This document shows positions 44,942 through 52,138 of a stretch of DNA of 64,000 bases, piece by piece. The translations under genes were made by a program, and so were the position numbers. This stretch comes from Cyclobacterium sp. SYSU L10401 (GTDB lineage Bacteria > Bacteroidota > Bacteroidia > Cytophagales > Cyclobacteriaceae). Every line of letters begins with the position of its first letter. Position 1 is the first letter of the stretch. The stretch is from positions 1 through 64,000 of the forward strand of contig NZ_WOFO01000003.1 in NCBI RefSeq assembly GCF_010993705.1, given 5' to 3'. Below the pieces are notes generated by a model, which searched no databases, was not told the origin of the DNA, and was given only the letters and a program-made list of their open reading frames with translations.

Positions 44942-45142
44942 CCCTCATAAATGTTTTCACAACGGAATAATCCTTATTGTGAATTGCTTCGCTGTCAATT
45001 CCTCATGAAGATACCAATCTGAAAGCAATTCCCTGCTTTTTTAAACTTTTTAGCACATTCAAAGTAAGGATGAAAATAATAACCTGATTTTTTTAAAGTT
45101 TGACAAAATGATAGTATTTTCAAATAGCTTTCCAATAATAGT

Positions 45143-45176
45143 AGCTTTCCCAAAGTTCTGAAACTTTGGGAAAGCT
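45143..45176. repeat. REP hairpin, copy 2
   Basis: AGCTTTCCCAAAGTT (45143-45157) and AACTTTGGGAAAGCT (45162-45176) pair perfectly around CTGA, 44 bp before the RAYT start. The inner CAAAGTT/AACTTTG is shared with copies 1 and 4. The outer half differs but with compensating changes on both arms. Confidence 0.92.
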
Positions 45177-45220
45177 TAAACTCCTAAAAACTGATAGGCA
45201 GCTATTTTAAAGTCAAAAAG

Positions 45221-45799
45221 ATGGAACCCGGCCAGTCCTACCATATCTTTAATCACGCCAACGGAGCAGAGAACCTATTCAGAGAGGAGGAGAATTATCG
45301 GTTTTTCTTAAAGCAGTATAATAAATACCTCGATAAGGTAGTAGATACCTATGCCTATTGTTTAATGCCGAATCATTTCCATTTTCTGGTAGGCGTCTGT
45401 TCGGAAAACAGGTTACGTTCAACTTTTCCAAAGTTTGAAACTTTGGAAAAGTTAGTCACCCGGCAATTCGCTAATTTTTTTAGTTCCTATACCCAATCTT
45501 ACAATAAAGTTTACCAAAGAAGGGTTAGTCTGTTTATCAAAAACTTCAAAAGAACACCCATCCTCTCCGAACAACAGTGGCAGGAAGCTTTTCTATATAT
45601 CCATTTAAATCCTGTCAAACATGGCTTCGTTAAAAATCATCCCCGCTGGAAATGGACGAGTTGGCATGCTTACGAAAATCCCAGAAAAGTATTCATGTTG
45701 AATAGGGATTTTTTTCTGAATTTCTTTGATAGCTGGGACCATGTAGAAAACATGATGGAGATGAAAAAAGAGGGGTTGATGAATAAGGATTTGGAATAA
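45221..45799 (+). CDS. REP-associated tyrosine transposase (RAYT, Y1_Tnp/IS200-like)
   Basis: A 192-residue member of the Y1 HUH transposase superfamily, stand-alone type that handles REP sequences. Motifs: SYHIFNHANGAENLF at the start, the HUH site in YCLMPNHFHFLVGV (His-x-His, residues about 52-58), and near the middle SSYTQSYNKVYQRRVSLF with the catalytic-Tyr region. The C-terminal block is YIHLNPVKHGFVKNHPRWKWTSWHAY. REP hairpins sit upstream (44667, 45143), inside the gene (45421) and downstream (46334). It is apparently intact. Confidence 0.93.
   Translation: MEPGQSYHIFNHANGAENLFREEENYRFFLKQYNKYLDKVVDTYAYCLMPNHFHFLVGVCSENRLRSTFPKFETLEKLVTRQFANFFSSYTQSYNKVYQRRVSLFIKNFKRTPILSEQQWQEAFLYIHLNPVKHGFVKNHPRWKWTSWHAYENPRKVFMLNRDFFLNFFDSWDHVENMMEMKKEGLMNKDLE
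45421..45453. repeat. REP hairpin, copy 3, inside the RAYT coding sequence
   Basis: AACTTTTCCAAAGTT and AACTTTGGAAAAGTT arms around TGA, followed by AGT exactly as in copies 1 and 4. It is read in frame as part of STFPKFETLEKLVTRQ (about residues 67-82), so it adds protein sequence without breaking the gene. Confidence 0.9.
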
Positions 45800-45818
45800 A
45801 ACCATAATTTAACAAAGA

Positions 45819-45849
45819 GACCTGTCAGGTTTCCAAAACCTGACAGGTC
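45819..45849. repeat. perfect 14-bp inverted repeat between RAYT and UPF0158 genes
   Basis: GACCTGTCAGGTTT (45819-45832) and AAACCTGACAGGTC (45836-45849) around CCA, between two convergent genes. It is unrelated in sequence to the REP copies. A half-copy (AAACCTGACAGG) occurs at 29792-29803, so it is a dispersed family; it may also act as terminator. Confidence 0.85.
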
Positions 45850-45865
45850 TTGACCTTATGAATGG

Positions 45866-46297
45866 CTAAAAGCTTCCATACATCCCATAAATCTGTTCTT
45901 TTACAAAATCAATATAGGCCTTTTTCTTAAAATCAAACCAGTCCTGCCGGTAATCAGAATCGTCGATCATCATCTTAAAGCGCTGAAAAGGTTTTCGCTT
46001 TGACAATTCATGTAATATTTCTTCCCTGAAAACAGCATCATTCAAAGAGAAGGCGAAATTTTCCATTACCTGATATGCCTCCCGGGATTCCATTTTTTCA
46101 AATCTGTCATAATTGGTCCAGTCTGCTTCGATTTTTTCCATAAGGTCTTCCCAGGGTTCGGGATCAAAAAAGGGATCATCCGGGTCAGGATGGGATTCGA
46201 TGGCACCCGTCGGCCGGTGATAGAAGCACAGCATACCACAGTCCAGTAAATCGGCTATTTCTTCGATCTGCTTTTCGTTAGGTTTCTTGTTTTCCAT
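45866..46297 (-). CDS. UPF0158-family protein
   Basis: A 143-residue soluble acidic protein with the UPF0158 (PF03682) pattern: IEEIADLLDCGMLCFYHRPTGAIESHPD, MEKIEADWTNYDRFEKMESREAYQVMENFAFSLND, and KPFQRFKMMIDDSDYRQDWFDFKKKAYIDFVKEQI. Function is unknown across the family. It is convergent with the RAYT gene and enclosed by the REP copies. On the minus strand a TAACTTTG box in REP copy 4 lies about 64 bp upstream of its start. Confidence 0.9.
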   Translation of the reverse strand: MENKKPNEKQIEEIADLLDCGMLCFYHRPTGAIESHPDPDDPFFDPEPWEDLMEKIEADWTNYDRFEKMESREAYQVMENFAFSLNDAVFREEILHELSKRKPFQRFKMMIDDSDYRQDWFDFKKKAYIDFVKEQIYGMYGSF

Positions 46298-46333
46298 ACC
46301 CTAAAATAGTAAATTTATTGAAACGGTGCGATT

Positions 46334-46367
46334 AACTTTGCCAAAGTTCCAAAACTTTGGCAAAGTT
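46334..46367. repeat. REP hairpin, copy 4 (right end of RAYT island)
   Basis: AACTTTGCCAAAGTT (46334-46348) and AACTTTGGCAAAGTT (46353-46367), identical arms to copy 1 with loop CCAA, again followed by AGT. It contains TAACTTTG at 46333-46340 on the plus strand and at 46368-46361 on the minus strand. Confidence 0.93.
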
Positions 46368-46461
46368 AGTCAACATCGCAAACTACCTCTTGCTTTGGGA
46401 GAAGCAAACCATTATTTTCAACCCCAGAAAATCAATGCTTTTCATACAAAAAACTTTCTTA

Positions 46462-48009
46462 ATGATGCCCCCAAAAATACCCCTGATCCTGATCATTTTA
46501 TTTTTTGCTCTCGATTTCACAGGTAAAGCCCAAAATCAGACAAAGCCCAATATCGTTTACATTCTGGCAGATGACATGGGAATAGGGGATGCCTCCTGCT
46601 ACAATGCCGAATCCCGGATTCTGACAAAGCACCTGGACCAATTGGCTCAGGGTGGAATGAAGTTTACGGATGCACATACCAGTTCCGCCGTTTGTACGCC
46701 AACCCGCTATGGGATTCTGACAGGGCGGTACAATTGGAGGTCAAGCCTAAAGAATGGGGTGCTGGGAGGTTTTTCTGCTCCTTTGATCTCTACTGACCGC
46801 CTGACGGTAGGCAAATTCCTCCAGCATGCCGGATACCGTACCGCATTTGTAGGCAAGTGGCACCTGGGATGGGACTGGTCTTTCAAGCAGGAATATGAAA
46901 ATATTGATAACCTGAACCGGATCCTGGAAGTGGATTACAGCCAGCCGATAAAAAACGGACCCAACCAGGTCGGGTTTTCCTATGCATATGGGTTTAGCAG
47001 TTCCCTGGATATCCCCCCCTATGTATACGTCGAAAATGACCGCGTTACTGCCCTGCCGGATAGGAGGACGGTCAATGTGGATGACAAAGGCTTCTGGCGG
47101 GACGGTCCTACCGGAGCGGATTTTGACCATGTGCAGGTTTTGCCTCACCTGACCGGCAAAGCAGTGGATTATATCCGGCAGCAGGCAGCTACTTCAGACC
47201 CCTTTTTCCTTTATTTCGCACTTCCGGCTCCTCATACACCCATTCTACCCACCACGGAATTCATGGGCAAAAGCAATACCAACATGTACGGGGATTTCAT
47301 GCTGCAGGTAGATGATGTGGTGGGCCGAATTGTGCAGGCCCTGGAAGAGCAGGGTATCCTGGACAATACCTTGCTGATATTTACTTCCGACAATGGTTGT
47401 TCACCAAGGGCAAACTATCCGGAATTGGCCCAGGTAGGCCATGATCCCAGCGGAGGATTTCGTGGACATAAGGCGGATATTTACGAAGGTGGCCACCGGG
47501 TTCCCTTTATTGTCCACTGGCCGGAAAAGGTTTCCCCCGGCCAGACCTCAGATCAGCTAATCTGTACCACGGATTTGATGGCTACCGTAGCGGAAATGCT
47601 GGAAAACAAGCTACCTGATGATGCTGGAGAAGATAGTTTCAGCTTTTTTCCGCTGCTGTCCCAGCCCGATGCACAACCGCAAAGGGCATCCATTGTCCAT
47701 CATTCCATAGAAGGCCGGTTTGCCATCCGAAGAGACCAATGGAAACTGATTTTCTGGCCCGGCTCCGGAGGATGGACCGAACCACTTAGCAGGGATGGTT
47801 TGGAAGGTCTTCCGGACTGGCAGCTATTTGACCTTGCTGCAGATCCGAAGGAGAAAAATAATCTCGTAGCGGAATACCCGGAAAGGGTACAGGAGATGAA
47901 GGAAGAAATGATCACCCTGATCAAAAATGGCAGAAGCAGTCCGGGAAGTTTCCAGAAAAACGATGGACCGGAAGTTTGGGACCAGGTAGAATGGGCCTAC
48001 ACGGAGTAA
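46462..48009 (+). CDS. S1-family sulfatase (arylsulfatase/S1_15-like)
   Basis: A 515-residue exported sulfatase. ATG 46462 gives a compact Sec signal (PLILIILFFALDFTGKAQ). Longer in-frame starts back to 46357 would begin inside REP copy 4 and are rejected. Metal Asp pair D37/D38 (ILADDMGIGDAS), formylglycine site C78 in AVCTPTRYGILTGRYNWRSSLKNGVLGG, KWHLGWDW, FYFALPAPHTPILP, FTSDNGCSPRANY, and RGHKADIYEGGHRVPFIVHWP. The NWRSSLK segment after the signature is typical of the S1_15 group of exo-6-sulfatases, but subfamily assignment by eye is tentative. It could be driven by the REP-borne -7 box. Confidence 0.93.
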   Translation: MMPPKIPLILIILFFALDFTGKAQNQTKPNIVYILADDMGIGDASCYNAESRILTKHLDQLAQGGMKFTDAHTSSAVCTPTRYGILTGRYNWRSSLKNGVLGGFSAPLISTDRLTVGKFLQHAGYRTAFVGKWHLGWDWSFKQEYENIDNLNRILEVDYSQPIKNGPNQVGFSYAYGFSSSLDIPPYVYVENDRVTALPDRRTVNVDDKGFWRDGPTGADFDHVQVLPHLTGKAVDYIRQQAATSDPFFLYFALPAPHTPILPTTEFMGKSNTNMYGDFMLQVDDVVGRIVQALEEQGILDNTLLIFTSDNGCSPRANYPELAQVGHDPSGGFRGHKADIYEGGHRVPFIVHWPEKVSPGQTSDQLICTTDLMATVAEMLENKLPDDAGEDSFSFFPLLSQPDAQPQRASIVHHSIEGRFAIRRDQWKLIFWPGSGGWTEPLSRDGLEGLPDWQLFDLAADPKEKNNLVAEYPERVQEMKEEMITLIKNGRSSPGSFQKNDGPEVWDQVEWAYTE

Positions 48010-48117
48010 AAATCTTGTCCGGCGGGTAAAAGGAAAAAAGTAAATTAAGCCCTAAAACGGAAAAGGAAAGGTGGTTTTTCTCTACCTTTATCCTTCTATC
48101 ACGAAGATACCGTTTCC

Positions 48118-50310
48118 TTGAAAGATTTATTACTCATCACGCCTCCTTTTACCCAGTTGAATACCCCCTATCCGGGCACAGCTTACCTAAAGGGCTTTTT
48201 AAACACCAGGAATATTTCCTGTTTTCAAATGGATCTGGGGATTGAGGTTATTCTTTCGCTTTTTTCAAAGAAAGGGCTAGAAGGAATTTTTTCCCATGCG
48301 GAAAATGCGCAGACCATTGGCTCAGAGAATGCCGGCAGGATTTATGCTTTGCGGGGTCGTTATATCCGTACCATAGAAGGAGTGATCCGGTTTCTTCAGG
48401 ACAAAACCCCCACCTTTGCCAGGCAGGTGTGTACGGAAAACTTCCTCCCCAGGGCATCCCGTTTTGAACAGCTGGATGATCTGGATGAGGCTTTTGGCCA
48501 CATGGGCTTGCAGGACCGGGCCAAGCACCTGGCCACCTTGTATTTGGAAGACCTTTCAGATTTTATCATCGAATGCATCGATCCCCATTTTGGTTTTAGC
48601 CGTTATGCCGAACGCCTGGGAAAAAGTGCCAATAGTTTTGACGAGTTGTATGGGAATCTGCAGCAGGGGCCTACCTTCATTGATCAGCTCACATTGACTA
48701 TCCTGGATCAGAGAATCCGGCAAATCCAGCCAAAAATGGTTTGTTTTTCGGTTCCCTTTCCGGGAAATCTCTACAGTGCCTTACGCTGTGGTGCCTACAT
48801 CAAAGCCCATTTCAAAGAAATAAAAATAGCCATGGGTGGAGGCTTTCCCAATACGGAATTGCGCTCCCTGACCGATGCCAGGGTGTTTGAATTTGTGGAT
48901 TACATTTGTTTGGATGATGGGGAAAAGCCCATAGAATTGTTGGCGGATCATGTTTTAAATCAGACTGCATCAGAAGTAAGTCCCGGCCGCCTGAAGCGGA
49001 CCTTTATGCTGGATCAGGGGAAGGTGATTTATAATAACCTATCGGAAGAAAACGACTACCGGCAAAGTGAGTTGGGTACGCCTGATTATTCGGACTTGTT
49101 GCTGGACCAATACATTTCGGTCATCGAAATAGCGAACCCCATGCACAGTTTATAGACTGATGGCAGGTGGAACAAGCTCACCATGGCACATGGCTGCTAT
49201 TGGGGAAAATGCACTTTTTGTGATATTTCCCTGGATTACATCAAAATATATGAGCCCATTGCGGCCCGCTTGCTGGTGGACCGAATGGAGCAACTGATGC
49301 AGCAAACCGGCGACAATGGTTTTCATTTTGTGGATGAAGCTGCCCCGCCGGCTTTGATGAGGGCTGTAGCACTGGAAATCCTGCGCCGAAAATTGACCGT
49401 TACCTGGTGGACGAATATACGTTTTGAGAAAAGTTTCAGCAGGGACCTGTGTTTGCTTCTAAAAGCCTCTGGTTGTATCGCGGTTTCTGGAGGATTGGAG
49501 GTGGCGTCGGACCGGCTGTTGCAACTGATCGATAAAGGAGTGACGGTGGCACAGGTGGCGCAGGTGACACGCAATTTTACCGAAGCAGGAATCATGGTAC
49601 ACGCTTACCTGATGTATGGCTACCCTACCCAGACGGTTCAGGAAACCATAGACAGCCTGGAGATGGTCAGGCAGCTTTTCGAATGCGGCGTGCTGCAATC
49701 CGGCTTTTGGCATCAATTTGCCATGACTGCCCACAGCCCGGTAGGATTACATCCTGAGGCCTTTCAGGTCATACCGGAAAAAAAGACCATTGGCTTTGCC
49801 AATAATGATATCGCCTTTCGGGATGAATCCGGGATAGACCACCAAAAATTCAGTCAGGGTTTAAAAACCTCCCTATACAATTACATGCATGGGGTAGGTT
49901 TTGATTTTCCCTTGCAGGATTGGTTCGATTTTAAGATTCCCCATCCTGGTATTGGGGAGCATTACATTGCCGACTGTCTGGAAGCAGCAGATGCCTTGGT
50001 TCAGAAGCAGGCAGCCAAGGTGGTTTGGCTGGGAAATCCACCAGGAATTAAAAAAATAAGCCGTAAAGGAAAGGCCCAAACCCTTCTGGACCTGACTTTC
50101 CACAGTCCGGCAGCAATCATAGATTTTACCCTTGAGGAAAAGCAGGGGCGTTGGTTGGTCGGGATGCTTGAAAAACTGGCCCGGGAAAATGCGGGAATGA
50201 CCTTTGTTCAGTTTAAGGAGAGTTTTGAAAAAACGGGCGGCATTTTCGAACAATTCTGGACAGCGGAATTTCGTTCAGACCTGCGGGAATGCGGTTTGCT
50301 ATTGGTTTAG
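48118..50310 (+). pseudogene. B12-binding-type radical SAM protein interrupted by an in-frame amber codon
   Basis: One continuous reading frame of 730 codons, starting at TTG (KDLLLITPPFTQLNTPYPGTAYLKGFL, cobalamin-binding-like N-terminus), is broken only by TAG at 49153-49155 (codon 346). After it the same frame continues as TDGRWNKLTMAHGCYWGKCTFCDIS, with the radical SAM cluster cysteines at codons 360, 365 and 368 (CX4CX2C). The rest is a full radical SAM barrel (GGLEVASDRLLQLIDKGV, MVHAYLMYGYPTQTVQETIDS). The context reads MHSL-stop-TDGRW, and a TGG Trp mutated to TAG is the simplest explanation. It lacks the SPASM cysteines of anaerobic sulfatase-maturating enzymes, so it is probably not one. 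Confidence 0.85.
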
Positions 50311-50421
50311 TAAATCTTAAATCAAGTATCGGGGTATATATTTTTTACTCCCAGTGTTTTACCGAAAGTAAAATTTGGTATATTCAACATTTCATTTAAA
50401 CCCAAAACCAAACCAAATTTG

Positions 50422-52137
50422 ATGGATCGGAGATCATTTATCCGTAAAAATGGCCAACTCACCCTTTTGGCACCATTCATTCCGTTCACCATGGAAGGCC
50501 TGACCGGGTTTTCCAGGGAGCTGCAAAAACCAGCCTGGCTGATCAAAATGATTGCTAATAATGACCAGGCGGTAAACAGGATACAGGCAAGGTATGTAGA
50601 CAAGCCTTCTTCCCCCGTCTTTGGGGCCGTGTTGGATGGTAATGACATCGCATCCCCACATGCGGTAACCAGCTTTCTTAAAACAGGCATTTGTTCCCTG
50701 GTAAGTCCTGAATCGGATTTTTTTAAGGACCGGGCACTGGTGGAGAATTTGGGACATGCGGCAGCATTTCTCAAGAACCTGCAGCATGAGGATGGTACCA
50801 TAGATTTGCTATCCACGAATTTCCATTCCACACCGGATACCGGGTTTATTGTAAAATGGCTGGCTCCCGTTTGGCGGCTATTGGAAGAAAGTACTGTTTC
50901 CGAAAAGGAAAAAATCAGTACACCCCTTTATGGTTTTTTGAAACAGGCAGGGGAGGCTTTAAAAGTGGGAGGGATACATACACCCAATCACCGCTGGGTG
51001 GTATGTGCTGCCCTGGCGGAATTGTATAAAATAAATAAGGACCAGGGATACCTGGAAAGGGCCGAAAGATGGCTAATGGAGGGGATAGATATGGATGCTG
51101 ATGGACAGTATGAGGAGAAAAGCAGCTATATTTATTCTTCTCTCAGCAATAGGGTGTTGATCAGTATGGCCAGAGGATTTGATAAGCCGGAACTTTTGGA
51201 TTATGTGCGAAAGAACCTGGAAATGAATTTTTATTACCTGCACCCAAATGGGGAGATTGTCACAGAGGCTTCTGGCCGGCAGGACAATTCCATTGTTGGT
51301 ACGCTGGAAAACTATTATTATCCTTACAGGTACCTAGCCCTGAAGGACAATAATGGCCAATTCGCTGCTGCTTGTAAACTAATTGAGGATACCGCATTTG
51401 AGAAAACCACCGGTTTTCTGTATTATTTTTTGGAAGACCCGGATCTTTGGAAAGATTTACCGGCTGCAGAACCTCTGCCGGTGAATTATGCCCGGACCTT
51501 TGAGAATTCCAGGTTGACCAGGATAAGGAGAGGAGCTTATGATGCCTCTATTTTGGCCGGGAGTACAGCTTTTTTTACCTTTCATAAAAAGCAGGTAGCA
51601 TTGCAGGGAATCAGATTTGCCAGTGCGTTTTTTGGAAAGGGCCAGTTTTCTTCAGATTCATTTAGCGAAGAAAATGGTAAATACGTATTGACAAGCTATT
51701 TGGAAGGTCCCTATTACCAACCTTTTCCAAAAGATGAAATACCAGGGGATGGGGATTGGTCTAAAATGTCCAGGTCTGAAAGACCAACCTCCGAGGTGCA
51801 GCATTTGACCAGTAAAGCCACCATCAGCGAGGACCAGGAAGGGTTTTTAATAGACATTGAAATACAGGGAACCGACCGTGTCCCTGTGGCTGTAGAATTG
51901 ATTTTCAGGCCAGGGGGAACCTTTGTAGGCACCGTTCCTCATGAGCAGTTGGCTGATGTGGTTTATTTAAAGGAAGATACCGGAAAATATTCCTATGGGG
52001 AATCAGCCATTCATTTTGGTCCAGGCATTCACGAACACAGCTGGGTGCAGATAAGAGGTGCTTTGCCTAAAATGGATGCGCCTACGGCCTATCTGTGTGG
52101 ATTTACCCCTTTTCACCATCAAATTCGAATTTCTTAA
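50422..52137 (+). CDS. Tat-exported (alpha/alpha)-toroid-like protein, possible polysaccharide lyase or hydrolase
   Basis: A 571-residue protein beginning with a twin-arginine signal (MDRRSFIRKNG, then LAPFIPF). ATG 50422 is preferred to the TTG just before it. Residues about 60-330 are helix pairs (WLAPVWRLLEES, TPNHRWVVCAALAELYKIN, YLERAERWLMEGIDMDADGQYEEKSSYIYSSLSNRVLISMARGF), in the style of a helical toroid. The C-terminal half is beta-rich (KQVALQGIRFASAFFG, VPVAVELIFRPGG), as in toroid plus beta-sandwich lyases and some glycosidases. I do not recognise the family. It leads the six-gene sulfatase operon; its stop is 1 bp from the next start. Confidence 0.7.
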   Translation: MDRRSFIRKNGQLTLLAPFIPFTMEGLTGFSRELQKPAWLIKMIANNDQAVNRIQARYVDKPSSPVFGAVLDGNDIASPHAVTSFLKTGICSLVSPESDFFKDRALVENLGHAAAFLKNLQHEDGTIDLLSTNFHSTPDTGFIVKWLAPVWRLLEESTVSEKEKISTPLYGFLKQAGEALKVGGIHTPNHRWVVCAALAELYKINKDQGYLERAERWLMEGIDMDADGQYEEKSSYIYSSLSNRVLISMARGFDKPELLDYVRKNLEMNFYYLHPNGEIVTEASGRQDNSIVGTLENYYYPYRYLALKDNNGQFAAACKLIEDTAFEKTTGFLYYFLEDPDLWKDLPAAEPLPVNYARTFENSRLTRIRRGAYDASILAGSTAFFTFHKKQVALQGIRFASAFFGKGQFSSDSFSEENGKYVLTSYLEGPYYQPFPKDEIPGDGDWSKMSRSERPTSEVQHLTSKATISEDQEGFLIDIEIQGTDRVPVAVELIFRPGGTFVGTVPHEQLADVVYLKEDTGKYSYGESAIHFGPGIHEHSWVQIRGALPKMDAPTAYLCGFTPFHHQIRIS

Positions 52138-52138
52138 T

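Larger units (their letters stand above)
44571..45220. other. 650-bp gap with REP hairpins upstream of the RAYT gene
   Basis: It contains the leader of GH10, REP copy 1 (44667-44700), a GC-rich hairpin (44917-44941) and REP copy 2 (45143-45176). The rest is very AT-rich without reading frames. On the minus strand REP copy 1 offers TAACTTTG about 125 bp before the GH10 start, a possible promoter. Confidence 0.6.

Noticed and set aside
45221-45799. A complete IS200/IS605 insertion sequence
   Set aside because: There is no accessory TnpB, the protein is of the stand-alone RAYT type, and the flanking structures are REP hairpins rather than single-copy IS ends.
48118-50310. Anaerobic sulfatase-maturating enzyme (anSME)
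   Set aside because: It has a cobalamin-binding-like N-terminus and a CX4CX2C cluster, and the additional C-terminal SPASM cysteines of anSME are absent. The FGE at 54134 is the better maturase candidate.
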